From: Saturnia japonica
Lineage: Eukaryota; Arthropoda; Insecta; Lepidoptera; Saturniidae
Length of the DNA stretch: 64,000 nt
Reading direction: 5' to 3'
Assembly (NCBI GenBank): GCA_033032175.1
Contig: CM065320.1
Span: 5,580,001 to 5,644,000, forward strand
Positions 12,392 through 23,875 of the stretch are shown in pieces; position 1 is the first letter of the stretch; the number at the start of each line of letters is the position of its first letter. Both the position numbers and the translations under genes were made by a program. The notes below the pieces were generated by a model. It made no database searches. It saw nothing but the letters and a program-made list of their open reading frames with translations, and had not been told where the DNA came from.

Positions 12392-12662
12392 TTGTTTTTA
12401 TTGTAATTCACAAACTTCTATTATTTCTCCCTATATTAGGTATGTATTTATTGGTGACAATTTTATGAATGTGCACAAGTAAATTGGGTAAACAGCAATG
12501 AGCATTTTAAGTAGTCACAAAACTCCCTGGTCAGTTCTAAGAATGTAGCCACCATTTGTTAGAGTTTGATTTGAACTCTGAAGAATTAAAAAAATTCTAT
12601 CCACGTTATACTGGCAACATTGTGAATAAACACATTGCCATTTTAAATAAAAAAGTATAATC
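12392..12662 (+). repeat. Dispersed repeat family A, copy 2
   Basis: Blocks TTGTAATTCACAAACTT, GTGCACAAGTAAATTGGGT, CACAAAACTCCCTGGTCAGT, GAACTCTGAAGAATTAAAAA, CTATCCACGTTATACTGGCA and CACATTGCCATTTTAAATAA match copies at 9395, 59268 and 61500 in the same order. It is noncoding. Confidence 0.75.
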
Positions 12663-12806
12663 TTACACACACTGGTATATAGTTAACATACACCTTGTAA
12701 TCTGATTCAAAAACGTATTTAATATTAAACGCGAGGAGACGTTTAACTTACAAGTACCTACGTACAGGTATGTTTTACCATATCATTATATTCTTGACAT
12801 CAACTT

Positions 12807-13680
12807 CTACAGTAAGTCCTCACGCTCTCGTTTGTGTAATGCCGCGCCGCGCCGCACCACACCGCTATTGTAACAGCACACCTTTGAAGATACCTCACCG
12901 GTACCTTTTCGCGGTCTGGTAAGCTCGAAGGCATACCGTATAACAAACACTACAACTAACAATTCAGAATTGTTAGTGAAATATAGTTCTATTTCTCTAA
13001 ATAACATGTATTGTAAAAATTTGCATGAATTCGCTTCTCGTTTGTTTGTTTAATGCCGCGCCGCGCCGCATCAGACTCTAAATGTAAACGAATGCACACC
13101 TTTGAATGATACCTCACCGGTATACTTTTCGCGGTCTGGACGTAAGCTCGAATGGCATACCGTGATAACAATATCACTACAACTATACCTACTACGTGAA
13201 TTGCATAGTGAAATATATTTCTATTGTCTCTAAATAACATGTATAATAACAAATTTGCATGAATTCCTTCTTTTTTTTTGTTTAAGAATCAGATGTTTTC
13301 CTCAATGACGCCTAAACGAATGAATTAACTGGTCTAGGTATAAAACCATTTCACAGTCAGGACGTAAATTCGTTGCATACCTATGGAATGGAATATCAAA
13401 ACATATACCTAGCTACGTGAACCGCATAATCGACTCTATAACTGTCTTTGTTTTTGTATAATAACAAAATAGTTTTCATTCGTAAGAAATAGATGTTTTC
13501 CTCAATGATAGCTGTGTAGAATAATTACGTGGGTTGTATTATGATGACCCCATTTCCACCTCAAGGCGGAGCAATTGTTGGTTCTATGGAATGGAATAAA
13601 AAACAATCCAGCGACAACCGAAATCGACTCTATAACTGTCAGCTTCATAGAATTAAGTCAAGAAACGTAAAAAAAATTAT
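12807..13680. repeat. Degenerate tandem array of about four units of 210-235 bp
   Basis: Units start near 12807, 13019, 13253 and 13468. Units 1 and 2 share GCCGCGCCGCGCCGC, ACACCTTTGAA, ATACCTCACCGGTA, TTTTCGCGGTCTGG and CTCTAAATAACATGTAT. Units 2 and 3 share TTTGCATGAATTC and GTATAATAACAAA. Units 3 and 4 share AGATGTTTTCCTCAATGA, TATGGAATGGAATA and AATCGACTCTATAACTGTC. Similarity is strongest between neighbours, as expected for an old local amplification. Two minus-strand open frames across units 1 and 2 are by-products of the repeat. Confidence 0.75.
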
Positions 13681-13683
13681 AAA

Positions 13684-13862
13684 ATGATAGCTGTGTAGAA
13701 TACCGTGGGTGTATTGTGATGACCCCATTTCCACCCACGGCGGACGCAAGCTATCTGCCAGTGAAAGTCGTGTCAAAATCGATCCAACCGTTTCCGAAAT
13801 TAGTCGAGATTAGTTAGAAGTGTTGGAACAAACAGACAGACCGACAGATACTATAAAAATTG
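13684..13862 (+). repeat. CTGTC/RTE-tail type dispersed repeat next to the tandem array
   Basis: It contains GCCAGTGAAAGTCGTGTCAA, ATCGATCCAACCGTTTCCG and GAACAAACAGACAGACCGAC, the 3' region of a CTAG-type dispersed repeat. Its opening (GATAGCTGTGTAGAAT...GACCCCATTTCCACC) is duplicated at 13507-13570 inside array unit 4, so the array edge and this element overlap in origin. The minus-strand copy at 17125-17546 belongs to the same class. Confidence 0.6.
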
Positions 13863-14319
13863 TTTTTTTTTGTATGTACCATATATAAATTCATATGCAA
13901 AAAACTGTTATTTTAACATTACAAATAGATTCTTCAATTTTCTAGACCAAACGAATAGCTAAAAAAGTTATGAAGGATACTGTGGCTAGTAGGATAAGCT
14001 ACCTGAAACTCGCAGAGCCTGACACCTGTATGTAAACGGCCGTACCTTATTTATTAAACCATCATCCTACTCCAATGGGTTGTCGTAAATACAACCTAGG
14101 CAAAAAAATAAATAAACCTCAGACATAAGTAACCTATTAATTGAGGTCATTTCAGTGAGCCCAAATATGATTTCTCTACTGTAAGTTTGTAAAGAGTAGG
14201 TACCCTGCATATTCCAAATGACGCTGCAGCATTAAGTCAAGGTTTCACTAATATCATTGAAGTAATAGAATACCAAATCTCGATTCAATCAGACCTGCAG
14301 AAGATGCTCACATCTATTT

Positions 14320-14568
14320 ATCAATTAGAAATGAGCCGATAATCATAAAACGGCTGAACAAATTTTCTTAAACCATACTCTGGATCAAGTCACCTTCCAA
14401 ACAACAACAAAAAAAAACAAGATCAAAATCAGTTCAGCCGTGTATGAGCTACGATAGCACAGTAACACACTATTCTCTGGAACTAACAGTCAGATATGAA
14501 AAAATATTTTTACATGTTATAACTTATATGCAGCTTTAACACGGGTGAAACCGTGAGTCACTGCTAGT
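14320..14568 (-). repeat. CTAG-type dispersed repeat, minus strand
   Basis: Read on the minus strand from 14568 it opens CTAGCAGTGACTCACGG then TTTCACCCGTGTTAAAG, and further on has AACTGATTTTGATCTTG and GTTCAGCCGTTTTATGA, the usual order for these elements. No ORF. Confidence 0.5.
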
Positions 14569-14874
14569 AATATAATTATTTAAGCCAAACGCATACATAC
14601 AGGTAGACACGTATAATAATATTATTATACTTTTAGCCAATAATGGAAACCAAAATATTAAGTAGACGCAACCTAAATGAAAATTCAATACATGAAGTTT
14701 TAAACAATCTTCATCTCTAATATTCTGTATTTGGTGTAACAATACTGAAACATGATAAATAAATAACTGAAGCTCTTAAATAAATACGAATAAATATAAA
14801 AGCAGAAAATTCCTTTTCCTGTGTTTAGTCTTCCCAAACACTATTTATCTCGCAAATTTCCCGGCCGCCGCACC

Positions 14875-15003
14875 ACGCCGTGTTCTGTAAACGTAATTCT
14901 CATGTTGAATAAGAGCAAACATGTGAAATTAGCCGGAGAACTTGCGAGAAACGCGCTGCACGTACGAGTACGATAGACTAGCGTGCTGCGAGATTACAGG
15001 ATA
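14875..15003 (-). repeat. Dispersed repeat family C, inverted relative to 26198-26315
   Basis: On the minus strand: TAATCTCGCAGCACGC, then TTCTCCGGCTAATTTC, TGTTTGCTCTTATTCAAC and ATTACGTTTACA. The plus strand at 26198 has the same blocks in the same order. It is noncoding and GC-richer than its surroundings. Confidence 0.6.
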
Positions 15004-15135
15004 TGTTTATAGATTTCAAGTAATTCTTGACGGCTGATAAATTGAAAAGCCCGTGAAATTAAGCTCCTGACATAGTACGAAAAGCGCCAGTGCTCGGCTA
15101 GGAGTAATAATGTTGTGACTTCTGTGCGCCAGTGT

Positions 15136-15143
15136 ATGGCCAG
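15136..15143 (+). repeat. Left target-site duplication of the hAT element
   Basis: ATGGCCAG directly precedes the left terminal repeat and is repeated exactly at 16055-16062. Eight-bp duplications are the hallmark of hAT insertion. Confidence 0.85.
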
Positions 15144-16054
15144 CAGGGCTGCCATTTTAGCACTTTCGGCGCTAGATCTAGTGGAGTTTTTGGGTAATCA
15201 ACTTCCATTATTAGCAGTTGACTCCTAGCGGAAAAACTAGCGCTTTATCGAAATGGTAATTAAATTATATCATAAGTACTTATTATTTATAACCATTTCA
15301 AAACAAATGTTATTTCTACTGAATGTTTTTAAACTTCGAAATAAGTTTAAAAGTTATCTTACTTCAACATTCTAATGGAGATATTGAAAGAATATTTAGG
15401 ACAATGAATAGGTATTGTGCAAAGTAAATTATGTAATGCTCTCAACGTAGTAACGATTAATGTGATTTTACGGATGAGAATGGGGTTGACTTCTAAACAA
15501 TCCATATGTTTCAATTATGATCTTCCTTATAACGGACGTATTGAGGCAAATTGGAAATAACGAAAAGTATAAATTAGGTACAGTCCAATGATATGTGGAC
15601 ATCACGGAGCCACAGCCAGGTCCTTCTGATTCTGGAACTCTTCAAACATTTCCAACGACGATGCAGAGGATGACGATTCGGTTGATAACCTTAAAATTAT
15701 TTTTTTGTCTCATTTTTGTTTAGATGATTTAATAAATGAAAGATTATTAAAGTACTTGATGTTTTAATTCCAATAACGTGCCTTGCGATATACATAAGCA
15801 AACTCGTTTTTGTTCAGAACGTAAACGATCGGTACTTGAAATTACGAAAAAACTATACCTACAATTACTAATTTTTTAGTCAATCAGACAATATGGTTGT
15901 TAAAGGATAGTAATGTGTAACGTATCTATTTTAACTCTTAATTTAAAAATAGCATTATAATCAAGCGCTTTATTTAATCACACTTACTTAGCGGAATCTA
16001 GCGCTTTTTTGAAGTGATCTAACGCCCAACACTCAAACCGAGCTGGCAGCAGTG
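15144..16054 (+). mobile_element. Fossil hAT-superfamily DNA transposon, internally deleted
   Basis: The element starts CAGGGCTGCCATTTTAGCAC. Its other end, read inward on the minus strand, starts CACTGCTGCCAGCTCGG. The two ends align through GCTGCCA, GGCG.TAGATC and a T-rich run, giving imperfect terminal inverted repeats of about 45 bp. Exact 8-bp duplications (ATGGCCAG) flank it. Inside, on the plus strand, is a broken hAT dimerisation domain (15353-15560). At 911 bp it is much shorter than autonomous hATs (2.5 kb or more), and the N-terminal and catalytic parts are missing. A motif like the TIR (CTAGCGGAAAAACTAGCGC) also occurs just inside both ends. Confidence 0.85.
15353..15560 (+). pseudogene. 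hAT transposase C-terminal dimerisation domain, frameshifted
   Basis: Frame 1 (15353-15424) reads LLQHSNGDIERIFRTMN, matching the hAT family signature HSNAxxERxFSxxN. A stop follows, and a second frame (15423-15560) continues with SKLCNALNVVTINVILRMRM, GLTSKQSICFNYDLP and a stop at 15558. This matches the KxRNxLxxxTLNAxLxxRxxL stretch that normally follows. In active transposases this domain mediates subunit contacts needed for excision. The stop plus frameshift make this copy inert. Which hAT subgroup it came from cannot be told from so short a piece. Confidence 0.8.
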
Positions 16055-16062
16055 ATGGCCAG
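16055..16062 (+). repeat. Right target-site duplication of the hAT element
   Basis: Exact copy of the 8-bp ATGGCCAG at 15136-15143, directly after the right terminal repeat. Confidence 0.85.
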
Positions 16063-16394
16063 TGTCACAGAACACTATTACTCCTAGCGGAGGTCAGTGT
16101 CGTCCAGAACACCTAACGGACGCACGTGCCACGCTGTGTCTATACAAGTTTGTGATCGACGTAATACCTGCACATGTACTATATAGTTATATATCTCGTC
16201 ACCTGATTGCTTACGGACCTCAAGCACTTCAAATAATTACCGTTCACATTGGTCTTTTTGGTTGAGAAGGCGGTGACACGGCGCCGGCGCGGCGGCTGTA
16301 CTCTTTTAAAGCGCAGAAAGCTGAACAAAGTAGGGTTCAGGGAGGAGCCTTGTCATTCATTGGACACATCGACAATGTGATTATGTAAACGAAA

Positions 16395-16790
16395 AAGCAA
16401 GAGGCAGGCTCACTCCTGTCCCGGTGTCTCGTCTTCCACTGCGTATCAAGTTGAGTATCAACAAAATCTATGTTAGTAGCCGCCTAACATATGCCGCACC
16501 AGCCTGGTATGACACCACGTGCGAATAGCAGAGAAAACGACTCAGTTTACAGAATAATCAATGCCTAAAGACAATAGTAAGGGCCCCACGCTACGTTAGA
16601 AGCACAACGATAACGAGGGACCTCCAAAATTAGAACAAGAGAGAGAACTAGACTATCATGTTTTGGAGAGCAGACAAATCGGAAAACCCCCTTGTTGCGC
16701 TACTACACGCCCTCTACCAGATAAGAAGTAAAAGCCATCACCTCGCAATCTCATCGTCGACTAAAAGCAAGATAGACCAAAAGCTAAATA
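16395..16790 (+). pseudogene. Jockey-type LINE reverse transcriptase, C-terminal fragment
   Basis: The plus strand reads SRLPLRIKLSINKIYVSSRL then TYAAPAWYD, the standard post-catalytic block (RIYxxxxRSxLTYAAPAWY) of insect Jockey-type elements. After frameshifts come PRYVRSTTITRDL and, in another frame, RELDYHVLESRQIGKPP and ATTRPLPDKK, which fit the tail of the same protein. Stops between them show decay. It is a different family from the LINE at 1-1300. The 3' boundary is not clear; no poly(A) is visible by 16940. Confidence 0.75.
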
Positions 16791-17124
16791 CAATCGCCAG
16801 AGAACCGTTCCTCCTTAGAGGAATGCGATGATACCCACTGAATAGGGTAATACACACTGAAACAGTTTCTCCACAACCTTGATAATAAGGAAGATGAGAA
16901 GTGACTACGAGAAGACGTAGGGCATTCGAGTTCTAATGTTATATTGTGAAATGTGACATTACACTGCCGACTATTTTTATTACTATGTGCGGTAATTCTG
17001 TAAAGTGTGAAGCAATAAATTCTTCTATACAATTAATAAAATTGAAGTGTCTGTTTGTAATGTCAAATAAAAGTTTTTTTACTAAATGCATCTGAAAGTA
17101 TATATAATACATATAACAAAAAGT

Positions 17125-17546
17125 CAATTTTTATAATTTTTGTCTGTCTGTCTGTCTGTTTGTTCCGGGTAATCTCCGAAACGGTTGGACCGATTATGAT
17201 AGGACTTTCACTGACAGATAGCTGATGATATAGGGAGTAACTTAGTCTACTTTTATTTTAGAAAAAGAATTGGGTTCCACACAAATAAAAAAACTGGTCA
17301 TGATGAATCAATTCCGGTACTTAAATGGCTTATGCTGAGTAAACCATAAGAGATATATCAAGTTAATGTAGTATATAATCATAGTCATTAGAAAGATCTA
17401 CAAAAAAATCCGGCAGAGTATACATCTATCTTCTAAGGAACTCCCACAATAAGCATTTTTGTTTTTAAAATAGCCGAGAGTGGGGGAGCAAGATTCGCCT
17501 GGGCATTCTGTAGTCCACGTGAGCGAAGCCACGGGCACAGCTAGTT
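17125..17546 (-). repeat. CTAGCTGTGCCCGTGG-type dispersed repeat, minus strand
   Basis: Read from 17546 on the minus strand: CTAGCTGTGCCCGTGGCTTC, GCTCACGTGGACTAC. Near the end come CCAACCGTTTCGGAGATTAC and a run of GACA units (plus strand TGTCTGTCTGTCTGTCTG at 17143). It matches the class of 13684-13862. Open frames on both strands across it are repeat artefacts. Confidence 0.7.
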
Positions 17547-18679
17547 GTATAATATTTCTGTATAATTTATCGATCAATGTACAATTAATATCTGAACTAA
17601 TTAATACATATTGTACATTATACATAGGTACTATTTTCACCTTTTGCAAGTTACAATATCAAATACTTGTAAAAGAGTAAATTCTGTATAATTTAAATGT
17701 ATGTTGTATATGTAATTGTTTTCTCGGAAACGAATCTAACGATTTGAATGAGACTTGTATTTAGTAATGTTTTACTTTTCTAATTTACTTTGATGTCTTT
17801 TTTTCCAAGACACCGAGCAAACTTTCTTTGCACAGGCATAAATTATTGGAGCAAATTGTATTTCATTAAATCCTTCAATGAGTTGAATGTTCTTTTAATT
17901 GGTAAAATCTATACTTAAAATAAAATAGTAAAGATATTTGAGAAAAAATACTACGGGGGTTTTATCGTCACGGATAGAACACATTTCGACAGTTTTTGAA
18001 CATTTTCTCAGACTGTTTATTAGTACGTATGCCGTATGTACGTACGCAGAAACTACTGAACCGAATTTAATGAAATGTTGTGTGATTGTAGTTTATAGCC
18101 TGGAGGTACATTTAAGATGCATTTTTACATGTATGGTATATAAATTGCGTTTAGGATATGTACATATAAAAAAGGAATATGTGTATATGTAATACTATAG
18201 TATATTTTAAATATATAGTGAAATTAACTGGAATTATACGAAATTAATCCAAATTATTTTAACCTCACGTGATTTTCCATAGGAATAAAGTGATTTGATT
18301 GTTCTTTTTTGTTCTAAAACTCTACGATATATGCCGTTGTTTGGTGTTTCTTGCGCTATCAAGATTTTTATTAAATGATACTATGTATAATACGCCATTA
18401 TTGACTAAGTATTAAGGGTTTATAAATATTAAAATAAATAAGCTTAGCTTTTCCTAAAGGATTACTAAATCTTAATTTTTATATATTGAGGTACTCGGTA
18501 AGTACAGATGAAGACTTTAATTCTATTGATAATATCGATTAATAATTACAATCATTTTATTTGGGTATTCTCAAAGGGCTTTTCATTAATTGCGTTATAA
18601 AGTGGAATTAAATTGAATTTTGCGATTCAATTATTAACTTTATAATCTGTAAACTGTTATAATAGTAACTGTATCAGCC
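17547..18679. other. Intergenic, with one repeat fragment at about 18040-18110
   Basis: AAACTACTGAACCGAATTTA and GCCTGGAGGTACATTTAAG at 18047-18110 are phrases of RTE-derived dispersed repeats (TACTGAACCGATTTTxATGAA type). The rest is unremarkable AT-rich DNA. Confidence 0.4.
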
Positions 18680-18985
18680 TGTAAGTGTCCCAGTGCTGGG
18701 ATAAGGCCTCTTCCCAAAGGAACGTACGAACTTAATAACGATGCAACCAGCTCACGAGATATCGGTGATTACAAGCGATTACAAATCAACAGTTCTATAT
18801 TTTTCCCACATACAAAAATATTTCTCAAGCGTTCCGGTTTCCTTGCGATATTTCAGTCGATAGTATTACTAATTTCTATTAGTAAATGTACGCAAATTCA
18901 GAAAAATTTCTCAGCACATACCCCGGACTTTGAATCGATATTCCGCCAGTCTAAACTACTCGACCACCACGACGGACTGTATAGT
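18680..18985 (-). mobile_element. SINE family 2, copy 1 (tRNA-like head at high coordinates)
   Basis: It matches 28728-29050 block for block: GGCCTCTTCCCAAAGG, AATCAACAGTTCTATATTTT, TTCTCAAGCGTTC, GTACGCAAATTC. On the minus strand the high-coordinate end has TGGTCGAGTAGTTTAGAC (box A-like) and a degraded box B (GAATCGATATTC inverted context). This is the lepidopteran SINE type ending in CCCAxTGCTGGGxTAAGGCC. Confidence 0.7.
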
Positions 18986-20656
18986 ATTGTAATTTGTATT
19001 TATGTAAAATGCTCAGTATTCCATTGCTCTAGAAAAGAGTGAGATCCGTTTGTTTATAGGAAACTGGGGAATAACTTCAAGTAAGGAAACCAGTAAGAAA
19101 CGACCTATTAGTTTGACTTCACAAAGTAGAAGTATGCCAGAATATCGATCGATCGAAAGTAGTGTAAAGTGTGAGGCATGGCTAACTGCTAACCTTGAGT
19201 AGCTACCACGATGCATCTCGGGAATCCGAGACATTCACAAAATAGGTACGAAACACAGTTAAATCGCCGATGATGAATTTATACATCTGTTTTATTTTTA
19301 TCACAGCTAGTATAAGAATATTGAGTTCTTTGATGAACATCGTAAATACCAAAGGTGGGCCCGTAGCTGCTAAATAATTCAAACGCTCACTGTCAAAAGT
19401 GTACAATGCTTTGAAAAAGGTAAGGACGCGAACCCCTTAACCCCAAGCCATAATACGACATTATTTCAACTTATATAAATTAAGCTACAGCACTCTATAA
19501 ATGAACAAACACTTGTATTATTTTCCAATCCCGTTTTTATGATTTTACAGTATTATTTAAGATTTTTAAATTATTGTCTACACATGTTTATATAATGCAA
19601 CTCTACAACAAATTAAGCAACAAAATATTTTCCTTATCTAGAGAATAGAATTGAAAATGAAAAATAAGCAAAATAATAAAATAATCAGGTACATATTTAC
19701 GTTGATGAAAAGTTATTAAATCGTTGCCAATAGCTTCTATCGAAAAGCTTTCAAAAGAGTTGTAAGATGGAATAAAAACATAAACAAAAGAGCTTGGATA
19801 AGGAATTCACTGGGAAATATTTATTAACTGAATAATTTACCGCAAGCCACAAACCACACGCTAGCACTCTCATTCGAGAAAATTAAAGTAATCAAAAAAA
19901 CACTATAAAAATTACGACAAAATACATTATTTAATGCTATGATTATATTTCATGCCCCTGTAATAACCTCAATATCGTAATACGTTCAGAGGCTCATAAA
20001 TATCATCGTGATGCGAGTATTTCACTCACCATCTGTGTAATATATTACATGAAAATGTTTGCGCCGGTGACATACAGAACTACGCGATATATTTATTGCT
20101 TACTCACTGTAAGAGCAGAACCACACAACCACAATATTCCCTGAGAAGGCCTTACTTCACTTACAGTTAAATTAGCGTCACCGAATCCACTTGACATTTA
20201 ACAAATTTATTACGATAGAGCCATTAAACCGTTGGGAATTTATTTCCTAATCTATTAGTACAGCACCTTTCGTGATCTAGGTTACGCATATACATTAGCC
20301 AAAACACTTAGTAGTAATAAAATCTATCAACAGACGAGTTATTTGTCAAATATATTATTCACAGTTTAATTCGGGTCCTGCCATGAATTTAGAGAACATA
20401 CAACATTGAAATTTAAAATAATATTGTAGTTTTGTGACTGATTCTTCTATACGCACGTAGTTTGGCCCGCTGAGATTAAAATCTTGCAATTTTGCACAAA
20501 GGTTCTTCAAGTTACGTACGTAGTCATCCGCTAAGAAAGGATTTTTGGGAAATCCTTTTCTTAACGGGGTGAAAAAGATGCGAACCTGTTTTATGAAAAT
20601 TCCAAGGCTCCGAAGTTATGAATATAACAATCCGTTTCTAGAATATTTATTACAAA
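18986..20656. other. Intergenic stretch without recognised elements
   Basis: The minus-strand frames at 19013-19406 lack any recognisable domain. Nothing else was recognised. Confidence 0.4.
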
Positions 20657-21540
20657 CTAGCGATATGCCCGCGGCTTCGCAGACTTTTGTTACTACGCAG
20701 TAGTTATTTAGATCTCGTAATTTTATTTTTACTCATATTGTTGACAATTCTTTTGCCGTATCAATTGAGAAGTGGTATATATTTTTCGTGTGCAATTTTC
20801 ATCAACATCGGTTGAAAATTATTACTCTATTCTACGATTTCTAATGCATTATTATGAATTACGGTATGATATGTGCTTCCCGTCCACAAAATTTGATCAG
20901 AATCGGTTGAGAATTGATGTAATTTTAATTTAGGGAACAACTTTTTTTTGTATTTCTAAAAGTAATATTGACAATTCCTATAGATCATCAATTATATAGT
21001 TAATTATACTTCCCGTATGTAAAATCCTCAAAACTTCTGAAATAGTTTTTGAAACTTTATGACAACTGCATAGAAGTAACATTTGTATTATCAGATTTAC
21101 AAAAATGCGATTTGAAAAATTAAATTTCTCAAAAACTTTTCATTTCCGCAGTGTGAAAATTTTAGAGTTTGAAGCGATTCTAAAGCTGAGCCGATAATTC
21201 TCATAGCTCAACATTCATGCAATGGCTTTTACTTCGCGAGTACAAAATTTGATCAAAATTAACGAAAAATTGTTTTTTTTTTTTTGGATATTATTTTTTT
21301 TAATTTCTAAAAGCAATATTGAAATTTCTTATACCCTATCAATTGACTAACGATATAAGCATCCCGTGTACAAAATTTTATTAGAATCTGCCAAGCCTTT
21401 TTAGTTAAATCCGAACATACAACCAAACAGACAAAGAACAAATTTGTCATCAGTGTCTTTCATATAGTACGTCTATCGGAATTTTTTTACAAAAAATTAA
21501 TTGTACAGAAAGACCTACACATTTACTTATGCAGATAGAA
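20657..21540 (+). repeat. Dispersed repeat family B, copy 1, with internal tandem units
   Basis: It opens CTAGCGATATGCCCGCGGC and aligns over its length with 41872-42711 (TCTCGTAATTTTATTTTTAC, TAATGCATTAT, GTTAAATCC.AACATACAA, TTCATATAGTA). Inside are about five degenerate units each beginning (C)CGTGTACAAAATTT or a variant (20787, 20880, 21012, 21239, 21363), so the body arose by tandem duplication. No ORF. Confidence 0.75.
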
Positions 21541-21827
21541 GTATTTAAGCATATTTAGGTCATTGTTAATCCAAAGAGGTAAATACATTTAAGGCAAAAA
21601 TAATTAGTTTAAAATAAACACAGAACAATTTTAGAACTATAAATAAATTGTAACAGCGGTGAAATTATAAAAATAATAATTTATTTTAATTTCTTATACC
21701 TCTACTAACTACACATTACCTACAATAATTAAGATTAATTATGTAAGGTTTATTGTTCAAGTACAAAAAAATTATGGTATTGTATACTTTATCCTATTAC
21801 TTATTATTACATTTATAATATTACTAG

Positions 21828-21930
21828 CTAGTGCCCACGACTTAGTTTACGTGAATATAATTTGGTTTTCCAGGGGAACTACTTGTGTTATCTAGGCTGT
21901 GCTGTTTTTCATATTTCAAGTGTAAAAATA
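21828..21930 (+). repeat. 5' fragment of a CTAG...GTGCCC dispersed repeat
   Basis: CTAGCTAGTGCCCACGACTT, AGTTTACGTGAATATAA and CCAGGGGAACTAC are in the canonical order for the GTGCCCGCGACTTCGTCCGCGTG class. The 3' part is missing. Confidence 0.55.
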
Positions 21931-22673
21931 AATAAAAGTCGACTATCGGATTTTAAGGTTTAAGTTATACGTCTGCAACACCCCTAAAGAAAAGAAAAAT
22001 TTACGATTTTAAAAATACATTATAACATTTTGCCTCGAAGGAAATTAAGAAGAAGAACCAATATCAAAAAGCTTTCGGTAGAAAAATTCCTACACTGAGG
22101 CAACATGATTAAGTAAGCTGCCGTGAAAAATAGCTACCATATACCGTTTTCATTATCATCTCTCTTTAAAATGATGAGAGTTGGCAGACTTCCCGCTGTG
22201 GTAGAGCAGCTAACTTAATTTCGTTATACGTGCTTTGAATTATTAGGGGTTAATACTAACTAGTTGCAGAATAGTCTTAGAGTTGTATATGGTTGAAAAA
22301 ATTCCTGTAATTTTCTAAATTTGGATCATTATTATTGTTATGGATATTTAATATAATTATATTTAAATAGGAAAAATACCATCTAGAAAAGTTATACCTT
22401 AGCTATTATGTGGATGGCCTATTTATTAGCCAAATTCTCTTGGAGTACCTAACAGATTTTCCTGTATAGTTTAATTAAATAGGTAATGCTGAGCGTGTAT
22501 GTTTCATAACAGTGCAGGTTTCTTTCTATACCTGTACAAATGACATTAAATTAAAATAATTATCATATATTTTTTAATTGTGCAGGAACAATCCTATAGT
22601 GATTGCGAGAAGACAAAAATATGCGATATGTAGCTACACAATCATATATTTCAAACTTTACTGGCCAACCCGC

Positions 22674-22770
22674 TGGGCTAATATGAAGAATGTCTGGAAA
22701 TTTCATCAAAATCGCTAAAGCCACTTTGGAGTTGATAGTGAACAAACATACAAACATCGATTTTTATAAT
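22674..22770 (+). repeat. 3' fragment of an RTE-derived dispersed repeat
   Basis: GAAATTTCATCAAAATCGCT, GTGAACAAACATACAAACAT and CGATTTTTATAAT form the usual 3' end (AAATCGGTTCAGCC...GAACAAACATACAAACA...TTTATAAT). Only about 100 bp remain. Confidence 0.6.
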
Positions 22771-23759
22771 TAAGAAAGAAGATATTATTATTTTTGTGCT
22801 ACCTATGCTTTTAATATATCTTACAAATTCTTCTATTTGCACGACCTGCAATTTTTTTTTTTTTTACCACAATACCTCTAGTTAGCTCTAAGAAGATGCC
22901 TTGTGACATTAAGCTCTTCAATATTCGAACAAAAAAGCTAAATAAAGTATTAATTCATTTTTTCATAGACACATATTTAATTCAATCGTGCTACACAGTA
23001 TATTATCATCTCACAAAAACAAATCGGTCATACTGATCTTTATAGATCTACAAATCACAAAACAGGTGCGTGTGAAAACCAAAGAGCATCATCACCACAA
23101 AGCCAAATGAGCGTCTGCGCATGAAAGACCAAAAGTATACTAAAGGAATTATAGATCCTAATGCCAAAGCCATAAATACAATTCCATAATTTACTAACAC
23201 TATTCTACGTAATAATTACCTACGTTTTAAATGAAACTAATAAACATTTTCTGCGTCGTTTATGTAAACTTAATTTTATATCCACATAAAAGTTTATAGA
23301 TGATGTGATAAGTTTCTGATGTGATTCTTCAAAGAACTTGTGGTGTTATTATAACAGGACATTTTAGACATTAGTATGCTATTTCTATTACAAGTTACTT
23401 CAATGTCTTTGTTAATCTTTCATGTGGCTATATAAGGTATATAGGTGTCTTACTTTTAAATTACCTCTGATAGTAGGTGTATATATTATGTTATTGTCGT
23501 AAATAATTACTTTAATCCCCTTGCGCAAATTTTTAGTTTTTAAGCATGAGAGGAATTTGATTTCTCTTCCTCTATATTGCAAATATTTAGTTATTTATTT
23601 AGTCAAATATATTGAAATGCAAATGCAATGATAGTTCAACTGAGAGTTTGTAGAGGTTTACCGTGGTAAGCTGCTCCATATACGTCCAGCTCGTGATTAT
23701 TTGAGCACAGGTAAACTCGGTATATACACAATACTAACAGTAGCCTGCAACTGCGTACG
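22771..23759. other. Intergenic stretch
   Basis: Nothing recognised. AT-rich with a T14 tract near 22851. Confidence 0.4.
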
Positions 23760-23875
23760 TGTTACCTTAGCGATAAAATATAGCCTATGACACTCAGGAA
23801 CAACGTAGCTTTCTATCAATGAAAGAACTTCCAGAATAGGTTCTGTAGTATCAAAGGTTATCTCTTACAAAAAAA
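23760..23875 (+). repeat. Fragment of an RTE-derived dispersed repeat
   Basis: ATAGCCTATGACACTCAGGA, ACGTAGCTTTCTATCAATGA and AGAATAGGTTCTGTAGTATC are ordered internal phrases of the common class with TAGCCTATGTxACTC and AGCTTTCxAxxAGTGAAAGAA. Confidence 0.55.

Noticed and set aside
16062..16265. 67-codon plus-strand frame right of the hAT
   Set aside because: It begins at a non-ATG codon inside the target duplication, covers the inverted-repeat flank and has no domain.
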